26,070 nucleotides of DNA from Proteobacteria bacterium SPGG2 (GTDB lineage: Bacteria; Pseudomonadota; Gammaproteobacteria; Acidiferrobacterales; SPGG2), in NCBI GenBank assembly GCA_001643475.1, contig LXTK01000235.1, positions 1 through 26,070 on the forward strand, in the 5' to 3' direction. A model generated the notes under the pieces. It saw only the letters and a list, made by a program, of their open reading frames with translations. It was not told the DNA's origin and did no database searches. Below, in pieces: positions 15,177-24,334 of this stretch (the first letter of the stretch is position 1; every line of letters starts with the position of its first letter). Made by a program: the position numbers and the translations under genes.

Positions 15177-18100
15177 ATGCCTAAACGTAACGACATAGAA
15201 AGCATTCTCGTTATTGGTGCGGGGCCGATCATCATCGGCCAAGCATGCGAGTTTGACTATTCAGGCACACAGGCGTGCAAGGCGTTGAAGGAAGAGGGAT
15301 ATCGAGTGATCTTGGCGAACTCAAATCCGGCCACGATTATGACCGACCCCGACGTCGCCGATGCCACCTATATCGAACCCATCGACTGGGTCACGCTTGC
15401 CAAGATTATCGCTAAAGAAAAGCCTGACGCCGTGTTACCGACGATGGGTGGGCAAACGGGTCTCAACTGCGCACTGGATCTGGATCGCCAAGGTGTACTC
15501 GAAGAACATGGCGTGAAGATGATCGGCGCCACCCGTGCGGCTATCGACAAGGCGGAGGACCGGGAGCTTTTCAAAAAGGCGATGCAGAAGATCGGACTAG
15601 AAACCGTGCGTGGTGCCATCGCCCATAGTATGGAAGCAGCGCATCAGGTCCAGGGCATGATCGGTTTTCCAGTGATTATTCGGCCGTCATTTACCTTGGG
15701 TGGTAGTGGCGGTGGCATTGCCTACAACAAAGAGGAATTCGTCAGTATCTGTGAGCGTGGTATGGATGCATCCCCCACCAACGAGTTGCTCATCGAGGAG
15801 TCGATTATTGGTTGGAAAGAATACGTAATGGAAGTGGTCCGTGATCGTAATGACAACTGCATTATTATTTGTTCTATCGAGAATTTCGATGCAATGGGGA
15901 TCCATACCGGCGATTCTATTACGGTTGTTCCGGCGCAGACCCTGACCGACAAAGAGTATCAGTTGATGCGAAACGCAAGTATCGCGTGCTTGCGCGAGAT
16001 CGGTGTCGATACTGGTGGGTCCAACGTACAGTTTGCGATCAATCCAGACAATGGCCGCATGATCATTGTCGAGATGAATCCACGGGTATCACGATCCTCG
16101 GCCCTGGCGTCAAAGGCGACCGGCTTTCCGATCGCCAAGGTCGCTGCCAAGCTGGCCATTGGTTACACGCTCGATGAACTCAAGAACGATATCACGGGTG
16201 GCGCGATGCCGGCTTCATTCGAGCCAACTATCGACTATGTGGTTACCAAGGTACCGCGTTTTACGTTTGAGAAGTTCCCGAAAGCCGACCCTCGCCTAAC
16301 GACCCAAATGAAGTCCGTGGGCGAGGTCATGGCGATCGGCCGCACGTTCCAGGAGTCACTGCAAAAGGCACTGCGAAGTCTCGAAATCGGCAGCTACGGT
16401 CTCGAGCCATGTGTTGATGCCGATGCCGATGCAGAGCAGGTCGAAGCACGTTTAATACAAGAGTTGCGAGCGCCAGGGGCGGACCGCTTGTGGTACATCG
16501 CGGATGCCTTTCGGGCTGGCATGTCATTGGACGATATTTATAGGCTGACGCATATCGATCGTTGGTTTTTGGCGCAGTTGTCTGAACTCGTAGAAGTGGA
16601 ACGGGACATCGCTTGTCACGCAGGCCGTAAGCTTACCCGCGACAAGGTATGGGCTTGGAAAGCCAAAGGCTTTTCCGATAGACGGCTTGCGACGCTGTTA
16701 AATACGACGGAGGAGAAGCTTCGTCGTCAGCGTCACAAACTAGGTGTGCGCCCGGTCTACAAACGGATCGATTCCTGTGCGGCCGAGTTTGCGGCAACCA
16801 CTGCATATATGTATTCCACTTACGACGAAGAGTGCGAGGCGCTTCCTGAGGAGCGTGACAAAATCATGGTGTTAGGCAGCGGCCCTAATCGTATCGGCCA
16901 AGGCATAGAGTTTGATTATTGTTGTGTGCATGCTGCGTTTGCAATGCGTGAAGACGGCTATCAAACAATTATGGTCAATTGCAACCCAGAAACTGTGTCT
17001 ACTGATTACGACACATCAGACCGACTCTATTTCGAGCCGCTGACACTCGAGGATGTGCTTGAGATCATTCATGTGGAAAGGCCGACCGGGGTGATCGTCC
17101 AGTATGGTGGGCAGACACCGCTAAAGCTTGCCGCAGGCCTTGCGGCCGCTGGTGTTCCTATTGTTGGCACGACTCCCGATTCCATCGACTTGGCTGAAGA
17201 CCGCGCACGTTTTCAGCGCCTGTTGAAACGTCATGGGTTGTTACAGCCACCCAATCGTACAGCGAGAACGGCTAAGCAAGCGGTAATGCTGGCGAAAAGA
17301 ATCGGTTTCCCCTTAATAGTGCGGCCCTCATATGTGTTGGGTGGACGTGCGATGCAAATCGTATACAGCCAAGAAGAACTAGAAACGTATATAGGTAAGG
17401 CGGTAAGCGTTTCGGAGGACTCGCCTGTACTGTTGGACAAATACTTAAGCGATGCTATCGAGGTAGACGTCGATGCTATTAGCGATGGCGAACAGGTGGT
17501 TATAGGCGGGATCATGGAGCATATCGAGGAGGCTGGCGTGCATTCCGGCGATTCGGCGTGTTCGCTCCCTCCTTTCAGTCTTTCAAAGAAAGTACAAAAT
17601 GAATTGCGAAGTCAGACCGTGCAGCTGGCACAAGCTCTCAAAGTAATAGGTTTGATGAATGTGCAGTTTGCGGTGAAGAACGGTGACGTATATGTTTTGG
17701 AAGTGAATCCGCGTGCCTCACGTACTATTCCTTATGTTTCTAAGGCGATAGGGCGGCCGCTCGCGAAGATCGCGGCACGCTGCATGGTTGGCCGCACGCT
17801 AAAGGATCAGGGCATAGTTGCGGAAACGGTACCTTCTTATTATTCCGTTAAGGAAGCGGTATTTCCCTTCATAAAATTCCCAGGCGTCGATACGGTTCTC
17901 GGGCCTGAGATGCAATCGACGGGTGAGGTGATGGGAACAGGTCGAAGTTTCGGCGAAGCGTTTTCTAAATCGCAGTTGGCGGCTGGATACGCGATACCGC
18001 GAGCAGGGTGTATGCTTATCAGCGTGCGAGACCCGGATAAGAAACCAGTAGTCGAAGTCGCCCGCTATTTCAGCCAGAATGGTTTCGAGATACTGGCTAC

Positions 18101-18404
18101 CCGTGGCACGGCGGCCGTGCTTCAAGCGGCTGGCGTTCCAGTACGTTCGGTGAATAAGGTGTCGGAAGGACGCCCCCATATCGTCGATATGATTATGAAT
18201 GACGAGGTTGATATAATTGTTAATACAACCTCGGGCAAACAGAGTCTCGAGGATTCATACTCCATTCGAAGAGAGGCGCTGCAACATCGGGTAACCTATT
18301 ACACTACCTTATCAGCAGCCCGCGCCGCTCGCGAAGCGCACCGCGCCGCAGAACAAGTTACCATCAACCGTCTGCAGGATTTGCACAAAGAGAGTTTTCA
18401 ATGA
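15177..18404 (+). CDS. carB: Carbamoyl-phosphate synthase large subunit
   Basis: CarB makes carbamoyl phosphate from bicarbonate, ammonia and two ATP. The 1075-residue protein has two homologous ATP-grasp halves. The first opens with VIGAGPIIIGQACEFDYSGTQ and the second, from about residue 562, with VLGSGPNRIGQGIEFDY. Each half has the glycine-rich loop (FTLGGSGGG and YVLGGRAMQ) and an NPR motif (EMNPRVSRSSAL, EVNPRASRTIPY). A C-terminal regulatory MGS-like domain starts near 950. ATG 15177 gives the standard MPKRNDIESILVIG start. The stop overlaps the greA start (ATGA). Confidence 0.98.
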   Translation: MPKRNDIESILVIGAGPIIIGQACEFDYSGTQACKALKEEGYRVILANSNPATIMTDPDVADATYIEPIDWVTLAKIIAKEKPDAVLPTMGGQTGLNCALDLDRQGVLEEHGVKMIGATRAAIDKAEDRELFKKAMQKIGLETVRGAIAHSMEAAHQVQGMIGFPVIIRPSFTLGGSGGGIAYNKEEFVSICERGMDASPTNELLIEESIIGWKEYVMEVVRDRNDNCIIICSIENFDAMGIHTGDSITVVPAQTLTDKEYQLMRNASIACLREIGVDTGGSNVQFAINPDNGRMIIVEMNPRVSRSSALASKATGFPIAKVAAKLAIGYTLDELKNDITGGAMPASFEPTIDYVVTKVPRFTFEKFPKADPRLTTQMKSVGEVMAIGRTFQESLQKALRSLEIGSYGLEPCVDADADAEQVEARLIQELRAPGADRLWYIADAFRAGMSLDDIYRLTHIDRWFLAQLSELVEVERDIACHAGRKLTRDKVWAWKAKGFSDRRLATLLNTTEEKLRRQRHKLGVRPVYKRIDSCAAEFAATTAYMYSTYDEECEALPEERDKIMVLGSGPNRIGQGIEFDYCCVHAAFAMREDGYQTIMVNCNPETVSTDYDTSDRLYFEPLTLEDVLEIIHVERPTGVIVQYGGQTPLKLAAGLAAAGVPIVGTTPDSIDLAEDRARFQRLLKRHGLLQPPNRTARTAKQAVMLAKRIGFPLIVRPSYVLGGRAMQIVYSQEELETYIGKAVSVSEDSPVLLDKYLSDAIEVDVDAISDGEQVVIGGIMEHIEEAGVHSGDSACSLPPFSLSKKVQNELRSQTVQLAQALKVIGLMNVQFAVKNGDVYVLEVNPRASRTIPYVSKAIGRPLAKIAARCMVGRTLKDQGIVAETVPSYYSVKEAVFPFIKFPGVDTVLGPEMQSTGEVMGTGRSFGEAFSKSQLAAGYAIPRAGCMLISVRDPDKKPVVEVARYFSQNGFEILATRGTAAVLQAAGVPVRSVNKVSEGRPHIVDMIMNDEVDIIVNTTSGKQSLEDSYSIRREALQHRVTYYTTLSAARAAREAHRAAEQVTINRLQDLHKESFQ

Positions 18405-18877
18405 CCACAGTACCGATCACGGCAGATGGGGCGCGAAAGCTTCGGGCGCAATTGCATCAGCTGAAGACGGTAGAGCGTCCACGAATCATTCAGGAGATCG
18501 CGGCAGCGCGAGAGCATGGTGATATTTCGGAGAATGCGGAATTCCACGCGGCCAAGGAGCAACAAGGCTTCATCGAGGGCCGTATTCAAGAGCTTGAGGG
18601 GCAACTTGGGCGCGCTCAAGTTATAGATCCGACTACGCTCGATGCTGGCGGTAAAGTCGTATTTGGCGCAACCGTGGACCTGTTGGAGCGCGATGGTGGC
18701 GGCAAGGTTACGTATCAGATCGTTGGTGATTTGGAAGCTGATATCACCGAGGGCAAGATCTCGATCAGTTCGCCGATCGCGCGCGCCCTTATCGGTCGAG
18801 AAGAGGGTGATATTGTCGATGTCGATGTTCCCGACGGCATGCGCTCTTATGAAGTCTTGACGGCCCGCTACGTCTAA
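18401..18877 (+). CDS. greA: Transcription elongation factor GreA
   Basis: GreA enters the RNA polymerase secondary channel and stimulates cleavage of backtracked RNA. The 158-residue protein has the N-terminal coiled-coil hairpin (LRAQLHQLKTVERPRIIQEI, with the acidic tip GDISENAEFHAAKEQQ) and the C-terminal FKBP-like domain (ISISSPIARALIGREEGD). Length is typical. Its ATG overlaps the carB stop by four bases, so translation is probably coupled; carAB-greA is the usual gammaproteobacterial order. Confidence 0.97.
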   Translation: MTTVPITADGARKLRAQLHQLKTVERPRIIQEIAAAREHGDISENAEFHAAKEQQGFIEGRIQELEGQLGRAQVIDPTTLDAGGKVVFGATVDLLERDGGGKVTYQIVGDLEADITEGKISISSPIARALIGREEGDIVDVDVPDGMRSYEVLTARYV

Positions 18878-18956
18878 GTGCGGCCGTATACCGGCGGCAA
18901 CGGTCAAGGCTGCTAGAGGTTTCGTAGATCCCAGCCCCACCTTGGCACTTACAAAC

Positions 18957-19580
18957 ATGGTTCGGCATAAACATAGCAAGCAGTGGCTACGAGACCACGC
19001 GGACGATGAGTTCGTGCGCCGGGCCCGCCAAGAGGGCTATCGTTCGCGCGCGGCCTACAAACTCCGGGAGATCGACGAGCGTCATCGAGTGCTGCGTCGC
19101 GACATGATCGTGGTTGATCTTGGCGCCTCACCTGGGGGCTGGTCACAATATGCACGCCAGAAGGTGGGCGCTGGCGGCCGAGTCGTGGCCCAGGATATCT
19201 TGCCCATGGAGCCGTTGCCGGGGGTGGATTTCCTGCTCGGTGATATTCGTGACCCGGCGGTGCTAGACTTACTGATAACGAGTCTATCCGGCGCGTCGGC
19301 GGACCTTGTAATATCGGATATGAGCCCCAATATCAGTGGTGATCGTGTCTCCGACCAGGCCAGAGCGGGACAACTTGGGGAGCTTGCCGTGGAAGTCGCA
19401 GCGACAGTTTTGGCGCCGGGCGGGCAGCTCCTGCTTAAAGTGTTTCAGGGCGAAGGCACCGGCGAATTGCGGCGCCAAATGGCGCGGCGGTTCGATAAAC
19501 TTGTGACTTGTAAGCCCCGCGCTTCGCGCACCAAAAGTCGCGAGATCTATGTGTTTGCTAAGGGTTTTCAGGCCAACTAA
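18957..19580 (+). CDS. rlmE: 23S rRNA 2'-O-methyltransferase RlmE (FtsJ/RrmJ)
   Basis: RlmE methylates U2552 (E. coli numbering) in the 23S A loop and is heat-induced in E. coli. The 207-residue protein has the SAM loop DLGASPGGWSQYA at 54-66 and the catalytic set Lys35, Asp121 (SDMSPN) and Lys161 (LLLKVFQGEG), each three less than the E. coli numbers. ATG 18957 is preferred; TTG 18942 would add five residues. yhbY, which often sits divergently between greA and rlmE, is absent from the short gap. ftsH follows after 142 bases. Confidence 0.96.
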   Translation: MVRHKHSKQWLRDHADDEFVRRARQEGYRSRAAYKLREIDERHRVLRRDMIVVDLGASPGGWSQYARQKVGAGGRVVAQDILPMEPLPGVDFLLGDIRDPAVLDLLITSLSGASADLVISDMSPNISGDRVSDQARAGQLGELAVEVAATVLAPGGQLLLKVFQGEGTGELRRQMARRFDKLVTCKPRASRTKSREIYVFAKGFQAN

Positions 19581-19606
19581 AGCTTCATTCCGACACGGAC
19601 AATCAG

Positions 19607-19635
19607 TTGTAACGTGCCGATCGTCGTAGGACAAT
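19607..19635 (+). promoter_or_regulatory. Weak candidate sigma-70 promoter upstream of ftsH
   Basis: TTGTAA (19607-19612), 17 bases, GACAAT (19630-19635). The -35 matches four of six and the -10 four of six. It would give a leader of about 80 bases before ftsH. No sigma-32 element of the quality seen at grpE and dnaK is visible in this gap. Confidence 0.3.
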
Positions 19636-19722
19636 GGAACGCTGGTATGGGTACTGGTCTAATCAGTCGAATGACTGCGCCCATTGTGGCCGCTATGTAT
19701 TGCCACCAAAAAGAGGTATAGC

Positions 19723-21633
19723 TTGAATAATCTCACCAAGAACCTGCTGTTGTGGCTCGTCATCGCTGTTGTGTTGATGTCAGTGTTCAATAACTTTGGT
19801 CCACGACAGCCGTAAACCAATGAAATCGAATATTCCCAATTCATCGATCAGGTCAAGCAGGGCCAGGTCGATAAGGTGACGATTCAAGGTCGCCACATTC
19901 GTGGAAGTTTGAAAGGGGGCGGGAATTTTAAGACCTACGCACCCGCCGACCCCGGCCTTATTGGCGATCTATTGGCGCACGGCGTGGCTATCGACGCCAA
20001 ACCCAAAGACGAACAATCGCTGTTGCTCACCATCTTTATTAATTGGTTTCCGTTGCTGCTACTAATCGGCGTATGGATCTTTTTCATGCGCCAGATGCAA
20101 GGTGGCGTCGGTGGACGTGGTGCGATGAGCTTTGGCAAGAGCAAAGCACGCTTGCTCACCGAAGACCAAAACAAGACTACCTTCGCAGATGTGGCGGGTG
20201 TAGAAGAGGCCAAGGAGGAAGTTCAGGAACTCGTCGAATTCTTGTGTGACCCCGCCAAGTTTCAAAAACTCGGCGGCCGCATTCCGAAGGGTGTCTTAAT
20301 GACCGGCGCCCCAGGAACCGGTAAGACACTATTAGCCAGAGCCATCGCTGGCGAGGCCAAGGTCCCGTTTTTCACGATATCCGGCTCTGACTTTGTCGAA
20401 ATGTTTGTTGGCGTGGGCGCATCACGTGTGCGCGACATGTTCGAGCAGGCCAAGAAGCATTCACCTTGTATTATCTTCATCGATGAAATCGACGCAGTCG
20501 GCCGTCAACGTGGGGCCGGTTTGGGCGGCGGCCACGACGAGCGCGAGCAGACCCTGAATCAATTGCTGGTCGAAATGGATGGATTTGAAGGCAGCGAAGG
20601 TGTCATTGTTATCGCTGCTACCAATCGACCGGATGTACTTGATCCTGCTTTGTTGCGTCCCGGTCGGTTCGATCGTCAGGTGTTCGTGCCGTTACCAGAC
20701 ATTCGCGGGCGTGAACTGATTCTTAAGGTGCATATGCGCAATGTGCCAACCGCCGAGGACGTTGAGCCGAGGATATTGGGGCGGGCCACCCCGGGTTTCT
20801 CTGGTGCCGACCTTGCCAATCTGGTGAACGAGGCTGCGCTCTTCGCGGCTCGGGCCAACAAACGCTTGGTCGATATGGATGATTTTGAGAAGGCCAAGGA
20901 CAAAGTGATCATGGGAGCGGAACGACGCTCCATTGTGATGCCCGAGAAGGAACGTATGAACACGGCCTACCATGAGTCCGGTCACACGGTGGTGGCCAAG
21001 GTGCTGCCTCACACCGATCCCGTACACAAGGTGACCATTATCCCGCGTGGGCGCGCACTCGGTGTTACCATGCAGTTGCCGGAGGAAGATCGCTACAGCC
21101 AGGATCGCGAGTCGTTGCTAGCTTCGATTGCCGTACTCATGGGTGGGCGTATTGCTGAAGAGATATTCATGAAACAGATGACCACGGGTGCTGCCAATGA
21201 CTTTGAACGCGCTACCGAGATAGCACGAAGTATGGTCACACAGTGGGGCATGAGCGATAGTCTTGGTACGCGCGTGTATGGCGACAGCGAGCATGAGGTG
21301 TTTCTTGGTCGTGACATGATCACGCACAAGGATCTAAGTGATGCGACGGCGGAGCTGGTCGACGCAGAGATAAGTCGTATCATCGATGAGCAATACGCGC
21401 GCGCACGTAAGGTTCTTGAAGACAATAGCGCGAAGGTTGAAACCATGACCAAATTGCTGCTCGAGTGGGAAACACTGAACGCAGAGCAGATCGATGACGT
21501 CATGGCGGGCAAGAAGCCGCGTCCGCCGGAAGGTCTGGACGGTGATTCTGGCGAACCCGGTTCTAAGCCTAAGAAATCAACCCGCAAACCACGAGCAAAG
21601 CCGAGTATTGGCGACCCTGCCAGCGAGCACTAG
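19723..21633 (+). CDS. ftsH: ATP-dependent zinc metalloprotease FtsH, interrupted by an in-frame TAA at codon 31
   Basis: FtsH is the membrane AAA protease that degrades LpxC, sigma-32 and ssrA-tagged proteins. From TTG 19723 (AAGAGG six bases upstream) the frame encodes NNLTKNLLLWLVIAVVLMSVF, the usual first membrane segment, then FGPRQP and TAA (19813-19815). The same frame then continues TNEIEYSQFIDQV, the expected periplasmic domain, and stays open to the normal end. The second membrane segment (LLTIFINWFPLLLLIGVWIFF), Walker A GAPGTGKT (195-202), Walker B IIFIDEIDA and zinc site HESGH (417-421, as in E. coli) are intact. Counting through the TAA there are 636 codons before the final stop. 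A re-start at GTG 19876 would give 585 residues without the first membrane segment. folP follows directly. Confidence 0.93.
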
Positions 21634-21649
21634 CGTTAACACGAGGGTC

Positions 21650-22474
21650 ATGGATTGCGGTGGGCGGCCACTCGACCTGGGCCGCGTGGCAGTCATGGGA
21701 ATTCTAAACCTGACCCCCGATTCGTTCTCGGACGGGGGTCTCTTTATGTCTCGCGATCAAGCCGTCAGCCATGCTTTAAAGATGGCCGATGAAGGCGCGG
21801 ACATCATTGATGTCGGTGGCGAGTCTACCCGCCCGGGTGCACCGGCGGTTTCGGTACAGGAAGAGTTGGACCGTGTCGTACCCGTGATCGAAGCTTTGCG
21901 ACGAGAGGTCGAAATTCCGATTTCGATCGACACATCAAAACCGCAAGTCATGCGCGAAGCGGTATCGGCCGGCGTTGGTATGATCAATGACGTAAAAGCC
22001 TTGCGTGAGGAAAACGCCTTGGCTATGGCGGCGGGACTAGGCGTACCTGTCTGTTTGATGCACATGCAAGGTGAGCCGCGTTCTATGCAAGTGAACCCAA
22101 CCTACAAGGACGTTGTAGTGGAAGTGCGTGACTTTTTAAGCGCGCGCCGCCAGGCCTGTCTTGATGCCGGTATTCACCAGAAGAAAATCCTTATCGACCC
22201 CGGTTTTGGTTTTGGCAAGACGCTAGAACATAATCTAGAGTTGCTACGTAACCTAAGTGAACTCAAGTCGGTGGGGGCGCCCGTGTTGGTGGGGCTGTCG
22301 CGTAAATCTATGATCGGCAAGGCCATTGGATTACCAGTCGATAAACGATTGCACGCAAGTGTGGCCCTTGCCATATTGGCGGTGCGCACTGGCGCAAACG
22401 TTATCAGGCTGCATGATGTAGCGGCTACACGCGAAGCAGTGCGGATGGTGGAGGCGGTCTACCGGGCGGCCTAG
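21650..22474 (+). CDS. folP: Dihydropteroate synthase FolP
   Basis: FolP joins 6-hydroxymethyl-dihydropterin pyrophosphate to p-aminobenzoate in folate synthesis and is the sulfonamide target. The 274-residue protein from ATG 21650 has the signatures MGILNLTPDSFSDGG, DVGGESTRPGA, PISIDTSKPQVM, INDVKAL, LIDPGFGFGKT and VLVGLSRKSMIG. CGAGGG lies about 3 bases before this ATG, and the open frame's extension inside ftsH is not used. The gene starts 16 bases after the ftsH stop; ftsH-folP-glmM is a conserved gammaproteobacterial operon. Confidence 0.97.
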   Translation: MDCGGRPLDLGRVAVMGILNLTPDSFSDGGLFMSRDQAVSHALKMADEGADIIDVGGESTRPGAPAVSVQEELDRVVPVIEALRREVEIPISIDTSKPQVMREAVSAGVGMINDVKALREENALAMAAGLGVPVCLMHMQGEPRSMQVNPTYKDVVVEVRDFLSARRQACLDAGIHQKKILIDPGFGFGKTLEHNLELLRNLSELKSVGAPVLVGLSRKSMIGKAIGLPVDKRLHASVALAILAVRTGANVIRLHDVAATREAVRMVEAVYRAA

Positions 22475-22502
22475 CCATCATCGCGCTTAAGCGCAAGATG
22501 GG

Positions 22503-23885
22503 ATGAAAAAGCGTTATTTTGGTACTGACGGTATTCGCGGTCGCGTAGGCCAGGATCCCATTACGCCGGAGATGGTACTGAAGTTGGGATGGGCCAGCGG
22601 TCGAGTGCTCGGCGCTGGTGATGAGGGTGGGCGCGTATTGATCGGTAAAGACACCCGCGTCTCTGGCTATCTGCTCGAATCTGCCTTGGAATCAGGCTTG
22701 TCGGCGGCGGGTATGGATGTGAGCCTGTTAGGGCCCATGCCCACGCCTGGAATCGCTTATCTGACGCGCACCGCGCGTGCGCGCGCCGGTATCGTCATCA
22801 GTGCCTCGCACAATCCTTATCATGACAACGGCATCAAGTTTTTTTCGTCCACAGGTTGCAAACTGCCAGATGAGGTTGAAATGGCCATCGAGGCGGCGAT
22901 GGGCCAACCGATGCGTACGGTAGATTCGGCCGCGTTGGGTAAGGCGGAACGCTACAGTGACGCGGGCGGGCGCTACGTGGAGTTTTGCAAGAGCACATTC
23001 CCGGCCAGACAGCGCTTAGACGGTTTCACTATCGTCGTGGACTGTGCCAATGGTGCTGCCTACAACGTCGCACCGGCGGTGTTCGCCGAACTCGGGGCTA
23101 AAGTGGTGGCCATCGCCGATCAGCCTGATGGATTTAACATTAACCGCGAATGCGGTTCGACTCATCCTGAGCAGCTACAGCGGACCGTGGTCGAGCGCAA
23201 CGCTGACCTTGGGATTGCGCTCGATGGAGATGGTGATCGTGTAATCATGGTCGACAGTAACGGCCAGTGTGTAGATGGCGATCAGATCTTGTATATCATT
23301 GGATTCGCACGACATATTGCCGGTCGGCTAAATGGCGGTATCGTCGGCACGTTCATGAGCAACCTTGGACTTGAACGTGCCTGCTTCCAGAACAGTATCC
23401 CTTTCAAGCGTGCCCCCGTTGGTGATCGCTATGTGATCAGTCTTTTGCAGGAAGAGGGTTGGGAACTTGGTGGGGAGTCGTCAGGACACATCATCTGCCT
23501 CGATAAGAGCACGACCGGCGACGGCATCATCACCGCCTTGCAGGTGTTGACGGTGATGACGGAATGCGGCAAAAGCCTGGCCGAACTAAAGGCCGGTATG
23601 CAGGTTTATCCACAGACCATCGTTAACGTTCCCATTCCCTTGCCCGATGAAGCAACCCAGGACGATGGGCGGCTGCCGTTTGATATCCATCAATCCAGCC
23701 AGGTGATGCGAGCTGTCCGCGAAGCGGAAAATGAACTGGCCGACCAGGGGCGGGTATTGTTGCGCGCTTCTGGTACCGAGCCCGTCATTCGTGTAATGGT
23801 TGAAGGCGCTGATGCACAGCTCGTTGAGCGGCTTAGCCGCCAGTTGGCGGAAACCGTAAAATCGGCGGCCTGTGAGGCTGCATAG
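22503..23885 (+). CDS. glmM: Phosphoglucosamine mutase GlmM
   Basis: GlmM converts glucosamine-6-phosphate to glucosamine-1-phosphate for UDP-GlcNAc, the precursor of peptidoglycan and LPS. The 460-residue protein has the phosphoserine loop ISASHNPYHDNGIKFF with Ser102, the same number as in E. coli, the metal loop DGDGDR, the sugar-binding GGESSGH and the phosphate-binding RASGTEPVIRVMVE. The C-terminus is a little longer than E. coli's 445 residues. The start codon follows folP after 28 bases that contain the perfect palindrome GCGCTTAAGCGC (22483-22494). Confidence 0.97.
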   Translation: MKKRYFGTDGIRGRVGQDPITPEMVLKLGWASGRVLGAGDEGGRVLIGKDTRVSGYLLESALESGLSAAGMDVSLLGPMPTPGIAYLTRTARARAGIVISASHNPYHDNGIKFFSSTGCKLPDEVEMAIEAAMGQPMRTVDSAALGKAERYSDAGGRYVEFCKSTFPARQRLDGFTIVVDCANGAAYNVAPAVFAELGAKVVAIADQPDGFNINRECGSTHPEQLQRTVVERNADLGIALDGDGDRVIMVDSNGQCVDGDQILYIIGFARHIAGRLNGGIVGTFMSNLGLERACFQNSIPFKRAPVGDRYVISLLQEEGWELGGESSGHIICLDKSTTGDGIITALQVLTVMTECGKSLAELKAGMQVYPQTIVNVPIPLPDEATQDDGRLPFDIHQSSQVMRAVREAENELADQGRVLLRASGTEPVIRVMVEGADAQLVERLSRQLAETVKSAACEAA

Positions 23886-23975
23886 CCTCCATGTCTCGCC
23901 GGCTGTCGTAGCCGAGGGGGCGTAGATGTGGGTGGATACAAGGCGCGCGAGGAAAATGCGCGCAGGGTGAGACGG

Positions 23976-24005
23976 AAAAAGACAAAGGTCCAGTGGACCT
24001 TTGTC
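23976..24005 (-). terminator. Perfect 12-bp hairpin with a T run on the leftward strand
   Basis: GACAAAGGTCCA (23981-23992) and TGGACCTTTGTC (23994-24005) are exact reverse complements around one base. On the leftward strand the hairpin is followed by TTTTT (23980-23976), a textbook intrinsic terminator. On the rightward strand the run is A before the stem and CCGG after it, so it would serve glmM less well. No leftward gene lies to its right. It sits in the 497-base gap between glmM and tpiA. Confidence 0.7.
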
Positions 24006-24012
24006 CCGGTGA

Positions 24013-24041
24013 GCGGGTTCGCCACGGAGGGCGAACCCCGC
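24013..24041. repeat. GC-rich inverted repeat next to the leftward terminator
   Basis: GCGGGTTCGCC (24013-24023) pairs with GGCGAACCCCGC (24030-24041) with one bulged C and a six-base loop. Nearby, GCGCGC is repeated in inverted fashion about 20 bases upstream of the perfect palindrome (around 23944-23964). The 23886-24382 gap is therefore largely made of potential hairpins and has no convincing gene. Confidence 0.6.
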
Positions 24042-24147
24042 CTTCAAGCGAAACAGGGATTGTGAAGCGCAGAAGGGACTTGATCGTACGTTGGCCCATT
24101 TTCCGAAGCGCCATGCCGGAGACGCGGGTAGCTACGCGGCCGCACGA

Positions 24148-24217
24148 CCACATGGATGTGGGAGGTACGACTGCAGGGATGCAGGGGGTAGAGCAACGCA
24201 GGGAGCGGTTGCCGAGA
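24148..24217. repeat. Dispersed structured repeat, copy 1
   Basis: Hairpin A is CCAC-ATGGAT-GTGG (24148-24161). After about 30 bases containing a tandem TGCAGGGA/TGCAGGGG, hairpin B is GCAAC-(GCAGGGAGCG)-GTTGC (24193-24212), followed by CGAGA. The second copy at 25891-25939 has the same order with paired changes in both stems. A further inverted pair ATCGC/GCGAT (24218-24222, 24233-24237) follows in this copy only. It lies upstream of tpiA. Confidence 0.7.
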
Positions 24218-24305
24218 ATCGCGTCGGCAACAGCGATCGAGTAGAGAGCTGGTGAGACATGGGGGCTGATTCGACCCCACACGTGCAATGCGACAAGCGG
24301 GCAAA

Positions 24306-24334
24306 TTGCTTTGTCAGACAGTGGCCGGTACCAT
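24306..24334 (+). promoter_or_regulatory. Candidate sigma-70 promoter of tpiA
   Basis: TTGCTT (24306-24311), 17 bases, TACCAT (24329-24334), about 49 bases before the tpiA start codon. Both hexamers match the consensus moderately. An own promoter for tpiA is plausible because the long repeat-filled gap separates it from glmM. Confidence 0.4.

Noticed and set aside
919..21633. Genome-wide reassignment of TAA or TAG to glutamine, suggested by the two in-frame stops
   Set aside because: TAA and TAG end many complete genes here with family-typical C-termini, so both act as normal stops.
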